A stretch of DNA of 64,000 nt, taken from assembly GCF_900182815.1 (NCBI RefSeq), contig NZ_FXUA01000003.1, positions 676,560 through 740,559 on the forward strand, read 5' to 3'. Position 1 is the first letter of the stretch, and the number at the start of each line of letters is the position of its first letter. The DNA comes from Algoriphagus winogradskyi. GTDB lineage: Bacteria; Bacteroidota; Bacteroidia; Cytophagales; Cyclobacteriaceae. The notes under the pieces are model-generated. The model saw only the letters and a list, made by a program, of their open reading frames with translations, ran no database searches and was not told the origin of the DNA. A program made the translations under genes and the position numbers. Shown here piece by piece: positions 27,479 to 35,609 of the stretch.

Positions 27479-28528
27479 ATGAAACTAAACCAACTATTTT
27501 GGGCTGCCGCCCTTGTAACAGTATCCTTTGCATGTTCCGACAGCGGAGATGAAAAACCTTTAGGCAAATACGACAATGGTATTTTGATTATGAACGAAGG
27601 GAATTTTGGAACTAATGATGGTGAAGTCTACCATCTAAACCCAACTACTGAAGAGCTTCTTCCAAATATTTTTGAAGCAGAAAACCTTCGACCATTCGCA
27701 GGTTTGTTGGAAGATATGATCCTTGAAGGTGATAGATTGTACTTAGTTGCAAATACCGGCAAGGTAGAAATCGTTAATCCAGCAGACTTCAAGAGTTTGG
27801 GTGCTGTGGCATCTGAATTGGATCAGCCTAGGTCTTTGGCAGTGAACGGCACCAAGCTTTTCATCAGTGATTATGGACCTTATGACGACAACTATGGCAC
27901 TCCAGATTCTTATGTTGCTGTGGTAAATGGTCTTGACGGGGGTGTTGTTTCAAAGAAAATTGAGGTTTCGAACAAACCAGAAGCTCTCTTTTCTTATGGT
28001 AATTACATCATAGTCGCTGGCTCTGAAGAAAACAAAATCGAAATCATAGACGCAGCTCAAGAAACTGTTGTTACAACACTTGACCTTGAGGCTTCTCCGA
28101 AGCAATTTCATGCGGAAGGCAATGTGCTTTGGGTATATTCAATAACTTCTGATGATGTGGTTTTCTATACAGTGAATTTGAATAGCTTGACTTTAGGAAA
28201 CACCTATACAATTCCTTTGGCAGATGCTACAAGTAGAATTGCATTTGACGGAGATGATGAGATGTATGTTTTGACTAGTACAGGATGGCCTGATTACAAT
28301 GATGCAGTAATTAATATTGACATCGAAGGAAGTAACGCTACTGCCACTGAATTGATGACTGGTTCAGGATTTTACGGCATAGGATATGACCACAACTCAG
28401 ATCAAATCTATGTTGCCAACTCGAATGGCTTCCAAGGTAACGGAACTGTAACTGTACTTTCTGAAACTGGTTCTGTGGTCCGAAGCTTCGAAGTAGGAAG
28501 AGGACCTTCTGGGTTCTTGGTTTATTAA
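27479..28528 (+). CDS. YncE/DUF5074-like beta-propeller lipoprotein, BtuG-like
   Basis: A 349-residue lipoprotein: signal peptide, cysteine at about residue 19 (SFAC), then the acidic SDSGDE stretch that resembles the Bacteroidota surface-export signal. The rest is repeats of about 45 residues (for example PRSLAVNGTKLFISDYG, PEALFSYGNYIIVAGSEENKIEIIDA), a seven-bladed propeller pattern. In Bacteroides, BtuG is a surface propeller lipoprotein that captures cobalamin for BtuB; position directly after btuB supports the same role. Direct ligand evidence is absent. Confidence 0.8.
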   Translation: MKLNQLFWAAALVTVSFACSDSGDEKPLGKYDNGILIMNEGNFGTNDGEVYHLNPTTEELLPNIFEAENLRPFAGLLEDMILEGDRLYLVANTGKVEIVNPADFKSLGAVASELDQPRSLAVNGTKLFISDYGPYDDNYGTPDSYVAVVNGLDGGVVSKKIEVSNKPEALFSYGNYIIVAGSEENKIEIIDAAQETVVTTLDLEASPKQFHAEGNVLWVYSITSDDVVFYTVNLNSLTLGNTYTIPLADATSRIAFDGDDEMYVLTSTGWPDYNDAVINIDIEGSNATATELMTGSGFYGIGYDHNSDQIYVANSNGFQGNGTVTVLSETGSVVRSFEVGRGPSGFLVY

Positions 28529-28610
28529 AATTAAAAAATTGGAAGATTCCAGAATTGGAAAATTAACTACCCTTAATGTTAATCAAATAACTCCGATGAT
28601 TCATAGTTAA

Positions 28611-28645
28611 AAGCCGTTGAGAATGATTTCTCAGCGGCTTTTCTA
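28611..28645 (+). terminator. terminator of the btuB operon
   Basis: AAGCCGTTGAGAA-TGAT-TTCTCAGCGGCTT, 13-bp stem with one G-T wobble, followed by TTCT. It lies 80 bp after the BtuG-like gene. Confidence 0.8.
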
Positions 28646-28670
28646 CATTTATAGGCTATCTGTCAAATTT

Positions 28671-28748
28671 CTAATCCATAAAAGAACGTCTTTTTGTGGA
28701 TTACACTCCATAAAAAGACGGCTTTTTATAGATTATACTCCATAAAAG
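28671..28748. repeat. short direct repeats upstream of AAA ATPase gene
   Basis: Two 26-bp near-copies of CTTTTTrTrGATTAyACTCC followed by ATAAAA, at 28690-28715 and 28722-28748, plus a partial third copy (TCTAATCCATAAAA) at 28671-28684. The repeat spacing is 32 bp. They end right at the promoter of the ATPase gene. Confidence 0.6.
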
Positions 28749-28750
28749 TC

Positions 28751-28758
28751 TATATTTG
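28751..28758 (+). promoter_or_regulatory. -7 element directly before the AAA ATPase start
   Basis: TATATTTG matches TAnnTTTG and ends 3 bp before the ATG at 28762, which would make the transcript leaderless. Confidence 0.45.
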
Positions 28759-28761
28759 AAA

Positions 28762-29880
28762 ATGAAATTTAATAGAATTCATTTTCATAACCTTTCTGTA
28801 CACTTAGAAAACAGGAAAGTAATATTGCTTATTGGCCCACGCCAAGTTGGGAAAACTACGCTTATCAATGATTTGCTAATAGGAAAAGAATATCTATTTC
28901 TAGATGGAGACGACCCAACGACCCGAAGGCTGCTGGACACACCAAATACTATGCAGCTCAAATCAATCATCGGGGACTATAAATATGTATTCATCGACGA
29001 AGCTCAGCGTATCCAGAATATAGGTATTACAGCAAAAATAATTCATGATCAAATTCCAGATTTGCGACTAATACTGAGCGGCTCATCCTCATTTGAGCTC
29101 TCAGGCTTAACCCAAGAACCACTTACCGGTAGAAAAATAACATTTCACCTCTACCCCATCAGCTGGAAGGAATTCGAACAAACCATAGGATATGTTGCTG
29201 CAGAACAGGATTTGACTAACCGGCTTGTTTATGGATTTTATCCAGAAATTATCACAAATGTAAGTGAGCAAGAAACGCTTTTATATGAACTCACAGAAAG
29301 CTATCTATATAAAGATGTGCTTGCACTAGGAGTCATAAAAAAGCAAGATGTAATATTTCGTCTCTTACAACTTTTAGCTTTTCAGATGGGCAGTGAAGTT
29401 TCTTACAATGAACTTTCCAGATCTCTTCAAGTCGATGTCAAAACTGTCATTAGTTATATTGATTTACTCGAACAAGCCTATGTAATCTATCGACTAGGAA
29501 CGTTCAGCAGAAATCTAAGGAAGGAAATTAAGATGAATAAGAAAATCTATTTCTACGATAATGGCGTGCGCAATGCACTGATCAAAAACTTACAGCCACT
29601 TGCCTTAAGAAACGATATTGGAGCGCTTTGGGAAAACTTCCTGATGGCCGAAAGACTGAAATTTCTAGAATATTCAGGCACAAGAGTCAACAGCTATTTT
29701 TGGAGAACAAAAAATCATCAGGAACTGGATTACCTAGAAGAAAAAGACGGGAAATTGAATGCGTATGAATTCAAATGGAATCCTGACGCGAAGTATTCAG
29801 TCCCTTCCGCCTTCAAAGAAGCTTATACGGCAGAATACAAATTAGTAAACAGAGAAAACTTCAGAGAATTTATCTTATAA
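28762..29880 (+). CDS. AAA-family ATPase with DUF4143 domain
   Basis: A 372-residue ATPase of the widespread AAA_14/DUF4143 group. Walker A is GPRQVGKTT, Walker B is YVFIDEAQR, sensor-like LSGSSSFELSG follows, and the DUF4143 C-terminal half includes VISYIDLLEQAYVIYRL and the PD-(D/E)xK-like FWRTKNHQELDYL...YEFKW. Function in bacteria is not established. I start at ATG 28762; a TTG two codons upstream would overlap the promoter. Stand-alone gene, often mobile within Bacteroidota. Confidence 0.85.
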   Translation: MKFNRIHFHNLSVHLENRKVILLIGPRQVGKTTLINDLLIGKEYLFLDGDDPTTRRLLDTPNTMQLKSIIGDYKYVFIDEAQRIQNIGITAKIIHDQIPDLRLILSGSSSFELSGLTQEPLTGRKITFHLYPISWKEFEQTIGYVAAEQDLTNRLVYGFYPEIITNVSEQETLLYELTESYLYKDVLALGVIKKQDVIFRLLQLLAFQMGSEVSYNELSRSLQVDVKTVISYIDLLEQAYVIYRLGTFSRNLRKEIKMNKKIYFYDNGVRNALIKNLQPLALRNDIGALWENFLMAERLKFLEYSGTRVNSYFWRTKNHQELDYLEEKDGKLNAYEFKWNPDAKYSVPSAFKEAYTAEYKLVNRENFREFIL

Positions 29881-29887
29881 ATCTAAA

Positions 29888-30640
29888 TCACTTCTCCCTC
29901 ACGACTCCCTTAAGGTCTTCCAGAGGAAATTCCAATTCAGTGTATCCAAGAACATAAGGGCCGATTTCATAAGGGATGTATGTCAGGTGGAGTTTATCGT
30001 TTTCATAGCCAATCGCATTGGGTAGAAAGAAACCCGTCTCAGGCAGGAAGAATCGGCCATCATCTTTAAGTTCAACTCCTTCCTCCACTTCATGATACTG
30101 TCGAAAAGCTTGTTCCGCCAATTCCAGCATTTTGGTGTTATCCAAAACCACTCGGTCAATGCTTAGATATTCACCCGAAGTTTTGTCAAAGTTCATATAA
30201 TAAACACTTGAGTTAGGATGTGCTCCTCCTGAAAAATTATATTCAGAAAATTTAAAACTCAGCGTGCTGTCTGATTCATAACTCTTCTCTACATTCACTT
30301 CAATAGCCCAACCTCCTGGAGCATCCGGAAAATCTGATTTAAATTCCTCGTAAGAATTCAAATATTCCTTGGCTGCAGAATCTAGATTATTGTAAGTTTT
30401 ATCCTGTTGAAAGTATACCAATAATTGCTGACTTACTTCCTGATTAATTGAAGATGCTGCCGCCCCATTTTCAGCGACTGGCCACGTCATTTCAACCTTG
30501 GCACAATTGTCATCTATGCATCTTTCAGATGTAAAGGTTTTGGTACTGAAGTTTAGCTGCTCTACAATTTGCTCCTCAACTCTCGTTGGTTTGCTACAGG
30601 CTACACATAAGAATGCTACTATAATTACTAGATATTTCAT
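29888..30640 (-). CDS. DUF3298 (RsiV-like) lipoprotein
   Basis: A 250-residue lipoprotein (signal peptide ending FLCVAC-SK). It carries the DUF4163/DUF3298 arrangement: an N-terminal beta region followed by FKFSEYNFSGGAHPNSSVYYMNFDKTSGEYLSID and FFLPNAIGYENDKLHLTYIPYEIGPYVLG. Families of this type include anti-sigma factor RsiV and lysozyme-binding domains, but here there is no sigma factor nearby, so the role is unknown. It starts immediately after the meaB stop, in the same operon. Confidence 0.82.
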   Translation of the reverse strand: MKYLVIIVAFLCVACSKPTRVEEQIVEQLNFSTKTFTSERCIDDNCAKVEMTWPVAENGAAASSINQEVSQQLLVYFQQDKTYNNLDSAAKEYLNSYEEFKSDFPDAPGGWAIEVNVEKSYESDSTLSFKFSEYNFSGGAHPNSSVYYMNFDKTSGEYLSIDRVVLDNTKMLELAEQAFRQYHEVEEGVELKDDGRFFLPETGFFLPNAIGYENDKLHLTYIPYEIGPYVLGYTELEFPLEDLKGVVREK

Positions 30641-31639
30641 TTATCTTTTTTCATTGAATTGGAAAAAAGTAGTGATCAAATCCCTCGCCAAAGACAAAGG
30701 ACTGAGTTCACCATTTTCTACTCGAGCACGATTTTGCAGAAGCAATTCCTGCACTTGCTCGTGCTCCATGAAGAATTTCCCTAATAAAAACTGTAAATTT
30801 TCATCCAACCAATTTAACCTCTGAGAAGCACGGTTTGATTCCCAAAATCCTGATAGCTGCATTTGGTCAGCATACTTTTGAATTGTTTCCCAAATATCAC
30901 TCAATCCTTCCTTCGTCTGCGAAGAAGCGGTCATCACGGGAGTTGACCAGTTATTTTCTCCTAATGGAAAAAGATGAAGGGCATTTTCATAGGATGATTT
31001 TGCCTTCTTGGCACTGCTAAGATTTTCTCCATCAGCCTTGTGGATCACTACCCCATCAGCCATCTCCATTATGCCTTTTTTGATCCCCTGTAGCTCATCT
31101 CCAGCACCTGCTAGCATGAGCAAAAGAAAGAAATCCACCATGCTTTTTACAGCAGTTTCTGATTGCCCTACACCCACTGTCTCAATCAAAATCACATCAA
31201 AACCTGCTGCTTCACAGAGCAACATGGCTTCTCTGGTTTTTGAACTCACTCCACCTAAAGTTGTGCCTGTAGGACTAGGCCGAATGAAGGCCCGTTTATC
31301 TCCGGCCAACTTTTCCATTCGGGTTTTATCTCCAAGAATGCTCCCCTTACTTTTTTGACTGGAAGGGTCCACTGCCAAAACTGCTACTGATTTTCCAGAA
31401 TCAACAAGGAGCTGTCCAAAGGCTTCTATAAAGGTGCTTTTCCCTACACCTGGAACTCCAGTGATTCCTATTCTAATGGACTTCCCTGTACAAGGCAAAA
31501 TCTCCTGAACTAGGTCGGAAGCGAGTTTGAGGTCTGTTTCCAGTAAACTTTCTGCCAAGGTAATGGCCTGGCTGAGTTTCGTTCTATCGCCAGAAAGAAC
31601 GCCTTCTTTATATTCCTGTAGCGTGAAGCGTTTTCTCAT
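30641..31639 (-). CDS. meaB: methylmalonyl-CoA mutase chaperone GTPase MeaB
   Basis: G3E-family GTPase of 332 residues that protects and loads adenosylcobalamin onto methylmalonyl-CoA mutase. Visible are Walker A GVPGVGKST, the VDPSSQKSKGSILGDKTRM region with metal-binding residues, IETVGVGQSE (switch II) and VIHKADG (base recognition). The mutase genes are not in the window, but the link to B12 agrees with the uptake locus 2 kb away. It overlaps the upstream gene by 4 bp. Confidence 0.95.
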   Translation of the reverse strand: MRKRFTLQEYKEGVLSGDRTKLSQAITLAESLLETDLKLASDLVQEILPCTGKSIRIGITGVPGVGKSTFIEAFGQLLVDSGKSVAVLAVDPSSQKSKGSILGDKTRMEKLAGDKRAFIRPSPTGTTLGGVSSKTREAMLLCEAAGFDVILIETVGVGQSETAVKSMVDFFLLLMLAGAGDELQGIKKGIMEMADGVVIHKADGENLSSAKKAKSSYENALHLFPLGENNWSTPVMTASSQTKEGLSDIWETIQKYADQMQLSGFWESNRASQRLNWLDENLQFLLGKFFMEHEQVQELLLQNRARVENGELSPLSLARDLITTFFQFNEKR

Positions 31640-32043
31640 TTTGGATAACCATTGGTAAAACTAACATCGCCCATTGGGCTTTTTTGGTAGGTAGCGATCA
31701 CGTAAGGTTGCATAGCTTCCATGAAATATGGTTCAGTTGGGGAAAGTTTGATTTCCTGATCAATCTCATCTTTGAAAAAGAAAACCACTGTCCTGCCATA
31801 TTTGGTGTGAGGCATTGCATCCCCATATTCACGCATCCAATCTTTAGAACTATCCAATGCTTTAATCGCATATATCCGTACCACCGGCCCGGTATTATTC
31901 TCATTTCTAAAGCTTGACAATTCTTTGTACTTCCCATCGAATCGCTCCATTCCAGGCTGAGAAAGAGAATCCAAGGATATATAAACAACAAGTCCGGCCA
32001 TGGTTAGGGCGATAATCCAGAAAATGATTTTAGAGCTTTTCAA
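31636..32043 (-). CDS. membrane-anchored hypothetical protein in meaB operon
   Basis: A 135-residue protein with one N-terminal transmembrane segment (residues 6-25, IIFWIIALTMAGLVVYISL) and a periplasmic domain of about 105 residues. A short motif, GRTVVFFFKD, stands out. I do not recognise the family. It is translationally coupled to meaB by an ATGA overlap, and is first in this three-gene operon. Confidence 0.7.
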   Translation of the reverse strand: MKSSKIIFWIIALTMAGLVVYISLDSLSQPGMERFDGKYKELSSFRNENNTGPVVRIYAIKALDSSKDWMREYGDAMPHTKYGRTVVFFFKDEIDQEIKLSPTEPYFMEAMQPYVIATYQKSPMGDVSFTNGYPK

Positions 32044-32095
32044 AAACTAGTGCGGTTATAAAGATTAGGCCTTAATTTAGCCGAAAATTCCGAGA

Positions 32096-32632
32096 ATGAC
32101 TTTCGAGTACCTCAAAGCACTTCACATCATTTTTGTAGTCACCTGGTTTGCAGGGCTATTTTATATCGTTCGATTATTCATCTATCAGACTGAAGCGATG
32201 GAACGCCCTGAAGCGGAGCGAAATATTCTCAAACCTCAGCTGGACTTAATGGCTTCCCGTCTCTGGTATATCATTACCTGGCCATCCGCAGTTCTTACCT
32301 TGATCTTTGGCACCCTGGTTTTGACACACCGAATGGAGTTTTTGCAGCTGCCTTTTATGCACGCCAAACTCGGTTTTGTATTCCTACTCTACTGCTATCA
32401 TGGCTGGTGCCACAAACTCTTCAAAGAACTGCAAGCTGGACGAACTAGATGGACCTCCACTCAGTTAAGAATTTGGAATGAGGCGTCCACCTTGCTACTC
32501 TTTGCGATTGTGTTTTTAATTGTGTTGAAAAGCACACTTAGCATGGTATGGGGTTTAGCTGGATTAATCACCCTAGGAGTAACGCTGATGCTAGCTATCA
32601 GACTTTACAAAAAATTTAGAAATAAAGCTTAA
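32096..32632 (+). CDS. hemJ: protoporphyrinogen IX oxidase HemJ
   Basis: Membrane oxidase converting protoporphyrinogen IX to protoporphyrin IX in haem synthesis. 178 residues, four to five transmembrane helices. The conserved histidine is H10 in LKALHIIFVVTWFAGLFY and the conserved lysine is K91 in MHAKLGF. Followed by an SCO protein and cytochrome c in one operon, so haem synthesis and respiratory assembly are co-expressed. Confidence 0.9.
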   Translation: MTFEYLKALHIIFVVTWFAGLFYIVRLFIYQTEAMERPEAERNILKPQLDLMASRLWYIITWPSAVLTLIFGTLVLTHRMEFLQLPFMHAKLGFVFLLYCYHGWCHKLFKELQAGRTRWTSTQLRIWNEASTLLLFAIVFLIVLKSTLSMVWGLAGLITLGVTLMLAIRLYKKFRNKA

Positions 32633-32637
32633 CCATT

Positions 32638-33288
32638 ATGCATACTAAGTTTTCGATACTTTCGATTCTTCTGATTTCACTCCTATTTTCTCAGTGCAAA
32701 CCTGCTGCAGAAAACAACACACCACTTCCAAAGCTAGGGAATTGGCATGTGGATGAAAAAACAGTGGACGGAAAGGTTGTTCAGGATACTGTTTATCATA
32801 CCATCGCTGATTTTTCTTTCACAAATCAAGATGGAGAAACAGTAAACAATGAATCAGTAAAGGGAAAGGTATATGTAGCTGATTTCTTTTTCACTACTTG
32901 CCCTACTATCTGTCCTATCATGAAAAAGGAAATGATACGTGTGTATGAAAAATTTGGAGACAATCCCAACTTCAAAATCCTAAGTCACACGATTGACCCT
33001 ACACATGACACGGAAGAAGTATTAAAGGATTATGCTCAAAAACTGGGGATAGAAAACGCTACGACTTGGAATTTCTTAACAGGAGAAGCGGAGAAAATCT
33101 ACGAATTGGGACAAACTAGCTACATCACCACTGCTCAAGAAGATCAAAATGAAGCAGGGGGATTTCTTCACTCAGGTGCTTTTATTTTAGTGGATCAAAA
33201 GGGTCACATTAGGGGTGCTTATGATGGTACTAAAGCTGATCAAGTTGAACGCTTGATGCAGGATATTCCAAAAATTTTGGAAGAATGA
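32638..33288 (+). CDS. SCO1/SenC-family copper chaperone
   Basis: Thioredoxin-fold lipoprotein that delivers copper to cytochrome c oxidase CuA. 216 residues; lipobox cysteine C20 (LLFSQC). The copper-binding CPTIC motif is in FFFTTCPTICPIMKKEM, and the third ligand histidine in GGFLHSGAFILVD. Six bases after hemJ; overlaps the next gene by 4 bp. Confidence 0.93.
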   Translation: MHTKFSILSILLISLLFSQCKPAAENNTPLPKLGNWHVDEKTVDGKVVQDTVYHTIADFSFTNQDGETVNNESVKGKVYVADFFFTTCPTICPIMKKEMIRVYEKFGDNPNFKILSHTIDPTHDTEEVLKDYAQKLGIENATTWNFLTGEAEKIYELGQTSYITTAQEDQNEAGGFLHSGAFILVDQKGHIRGAYDGTKADQVERLMQDIPKILEE

Positions 33289-33725
33289 AAAAATACCTGA
33301 TCATTCTTCTTTTTGCGGTAGCATGCAGCCCGAAAAATTCAACCGAGGAAAATACCCTTTCTCAGATAGAAGATCCTGAGGTGATGAAATATGCTGTGGA
33401 AGGCAAAACTATCTATGAAAATCACTGTGGAAACTGCCATCAAAACGACGGTTTGGGACTAGGAAATTTAATTCCCCCATTGAGAGACGCAGACTATTTT
33501 CAGGAAAGTGTCCATCGCTCAATTTGGATCATGAAATATGGACAAGAAGGCGAGATCGTAGTAAATGATCAGGTGTATAATCAGCCAATGCCCGCAAGTC
33601 CAAAACTCACGCCTTTGGAAATCTCCCAGATTAGCACATACCTATATAATATCTGGGGGATGAGTGAAGGTAAAATCACCTCCAAACAGGTTGAAAAATA
33701 TCTTCAGGAAAAACCAGTGTTTTGA
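33285..33725 (+). CDS. c-type cytochrome lipoprotein
   Basis: A 146-residue electron carrier with a lipoprotein signal (LLFAVAC-SP), a single haem motif CGNCH in ENHCGNCHQNDGLG, and a candidate axial methionine in QPMPASPKLT. It resembles the cytochrome c oxidase cbb3-type subunit III fold (cytochrome_CBB3). Translationally coupled to the SCO gene. Confidence 0.9.
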   Translation: MKKYLIILLFAVACSPKNSTEENTLSQIEDPEVMKYAVEGKTIYENHCGNCHQNDGLGLGNLIPPLRDADYFQESVHRSIWIMKYGQEGEIVVNDQVYNQPMPASPKLTPLEISQISTYLYNIWGMSEGKITSKQVEKYLQEKPVF

Positions 33726-34145
33726 CTATTTAAGCAATTCGTCTGCCTTGGCTAATGCTTCTTTCATTTCCACATTAACTTCGGTTACAAGTTCCATTTG
33801 CGCTTCAAGGTATTTCTTAATCTCTTCGGGTGACTGATCTCCATCCTTAGGCTCATATTGACGCATCCATATAAACATTGCTTCGTGCGCATGATTTAGA
33901 TCGTAGGCAAGTGCTTTATATTCCTGGATTCGGGAGGAATCTTCAGAGCTTTCGCTTTCTAATTCTTCCACCTTTTCCAAGGCTTTTCTCTCAAGAGATT
34001 TAAGCTGACCCATTTTTGGCATCACCTCGTCATGCACTGCAATTACTTCTTCTCGTAAGAGCTCATTCTCACTTGGCCCCTTTGGGCCACAGGCATTAAT
34101 CACAAAAAATGAGGATAAAATCAAAAATAGAATAGTTCGCTTCAT
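33726..34145 (-). CDS. small helical lipoprotein
   Basis: A 139-residue lipoprotein (signal ending VINAC-GP). The mature part is nearly all alpha-helical, with charged heptad-like stretches (LKSLERKALEKVEELESESSEDSSRIQEYK) and a middle region NHAHEAMFIWMRQYEP. Homologues are often labelled as viral A-type inclusion proteins without functional basis. I start at ATG 34145; an upstream ATG (34169) is inside the promoter. Ends 1 bp from the convergent cytochrome gene. Confidence 0.75.
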   Translation of the reverse strand: MKRTILFLILSSFFVINACGPKGPSENELLREEVIAVHDEVMPKMGQLKSLERKALEKVEELESESSEDSSRIQEYKALAYDLNHAHEAMFIWMRQYEPKDGDQSPEEIKKYLEAQMELVTEVNVEMKEALAKADELLK

Positions 34146-34166
34146 AATTGCCAGATTATTGTGCCG

Positions 34167-34174
34167 CAAAGTTA
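34167..34174 (-). promoter_or_regulatory. -7 element for helical lipoprotein gene
   Basis: The minus strand reads TAACTTTG, matching TAnnTTTG, 21 bp upstream of the ATG at 34145. It rules out the longer start at 34169. Confidence 0.55.
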
Positions 34175-34273
34175 CTATTTAATCTATAAATAGTAGTATA
34201 AACATAGATGTTTATAGAAGGTGATTTATTCGGCGATTGCTATTATTTTTAGGTGCTCTAAAACAGGAACACT

Positions 34274-35095
34274 ATGAAACCATTTTGCTTTGCCGATGGG
34301 CAAATTATATCTTCAGAAAAAGCCACTATGCACCCGATGGACTTAGGTCTTATCCGGGGATATGGAATTTTTGATTTTTTTAGAACAGTTAATTTCAAAC
34401 CACTTTTCCTAGAAAGCTACCTCGATAGATTTTTGGCTTCAGCTGATAAAACCTTTCTACCCATGGATTATTCCCGTGCAGAATTGAAAGCCATAATCCA
34501 TGAATTAGTTGAGAAAAACAATCTAAAAGAAGGAGGAATTCGAATGGTGTTAAGTGGTGGAGTTTCACCAAATCACTTTTCCCCCGCCAAAGGAAAGCTA
34601 TTTATTTTTGCAGAATCATTGATTTTCCCAGCTCAGGAGAAATATGAAAAGGGCATCAAATTACTCTCGCTAGAGTATGTACGCCCGATCGCAGAAATCA
34701 AGACAACCAATTACGCATACCCCGTTTGGGACAGTATGAGATGGAAAGAAGCAGGAGCTGAAGATGTACTCTATCACCTAAATGGCAACCTGAGCGAGAG
34801 TTCCAGAAGCAATTTCTTCATCGTAAAAGATGGAGTAATCAGTACTCCAGACTCCCATGTGTTGATGGGAATTACCCGGAAAAACGTCATCGACCTAGCT
34901 GGTGAAGTGCAAATCAGGCCTATCAGCATGCAGGAAGCACTGAATGCTGATGAAGCTTTTATAACCAGCACCACCAAAGTACTACTGCCAGTAACCCAGA
35001 TTGATGAGCACGAAATTGGCACTGGTAAACCTGGGTCTGTTTCTCTTGGTTTGCTGGAAAAATTCCGAGACTTGGAAAAAGAGCTTTGTTATTAA
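34274..35095 (+). CDS. PLP-dependent class IV aminotransferase
   Basis: A 273-residue fold-type IV enzyme related to branched-chain aminotransferase, D-amino acid transaminase and aminodeoxychorismate lyase. The Schiff-base lysine is in IAEIKTTNYAYPVW, the cofactor-binding glutamate in NGNLSESSRSNFFIV, and the phosphate loop in MGITRKNVIDL with ITSTTKVLLPV. The N-terminal GLIRGYGIFDFFRT is the usual family motif. The exact substrate cannot be read from motifs; no folate or BCAA genes adjoin it. Confidence 0.85.
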   Translation: MKPFCFADGQIISSEKATMHPMDLGLIRGYGIFDFFRTVNFKPLFLESYLDRFLASADKTFLPMDYSRAELKAIIHELVEKNNLKEGGIRMVLSGGVSPNHFSPAKGKLFIFAESLIFPAQEKYEKGIKLLSLEYVRPIAEIKTTNYAYPVWDSMRWKEAGAEDVLYHLNGNLSESSRSNFFIVKDGVISTPDSHVLMGITRKNVIDLAGEVQIRPISMQEALNADEAFITSTTKVLLPVTQIDEHEIGTGKPGSVSLGLLEKFRDLEKELCY

Positions 35096-35104
35096 TTTAA
35101 AAGC

Positions 35105-35148
35105 AAAAGGTTTGAAGGTTCGAAAATGATCAAAAGCCTTTTCATTTT
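35105..35148. terminator. weak hairpin between convergent genes
   Basis: AAAAGGTTTGA and TCAAAAGCCTTTT can pair with small bulges between the aminotransferase stop (35095) and the DUF3299 gene end (35142). Probably a weak bidirectional terminator. Confidence 0.4.
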
Positions 35149-35582
35149 ACAAGCGTAGCATTTTTCATAATGTACATGAGCTTTTCAGGATCCTTGCTAT
35201 TTAAAGTCAGCGTACCACGCACTCTTACTCTATTCGACGTGTATTTGATAGGCGAAGCCATATCCACTTCCATTACAGTCTCAGGACCTCCAGAACCGCA
35301 AAAGAAGCATTCAGCTAGTGGTAAGCTTGAAAGAATAATATGCTCAGGTTTGAACATCCCTTCAAATGGAATGATATAGCCGTCAGCCTCCACTACCTTG
35401 CCCTCCATCTTGGTGATATTTTCTGAAAAAACAGGAACATATAATTCCCCATATTCATCTTCAGAGATTTTATACGTTACCTCTGTAAGGTTTTTCCAAA
35501 CATTCGTGCTTTGAGCCACAAGGGAAACTTGTCCCAAAATCATCACTGTAACTGCCAGAAGGGCTATTTTTATCGTTCTCAT
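35142..35582 (-). CDS. DUF3299-like secreted protein
   Basis: A 146-residue protein with a signal peptide (cleaved near VAQ-ST). The pattern VPVFSENITKMEGKVVEADGYIIPFEG, LPLAECFFCGSGGPETVMEV, and VRVRGTLTLNSKD fits DUF3299, whose members accompany ABC exporters. The CFFCG cysteine pair may bind metal or form a disulfide. It is last in the kinase-ATPase-permease operon, 27 bp after the permease gene. Confidence 0.75.
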   Translation of the reverse strand: MRTIKIALLAVTVMILGQVSLVAQSTNVWKNLTEVTYKISEDEYGELYVPVFSENITKMEGKVVEADGYIIPFEGMFKPEHIILSSLPLAECFFCGSGGPETVMEVDMASPIKYTSNRVRVRGTLTLNSKDPEKLMYIMKNATLVK

Positions 35583-35609
35583 ATATTCGGGTTTTAAATC
35601 AGGCGCTAG

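Noticed and set aside
28762..29880. Transposase or phage origin for the DUF4143 ATPase
   Set aside because: Motifs are those of a chromosomal AAA_14/DUF4143 ATPase; no inverted terminal repeats or target duplications can be shown.
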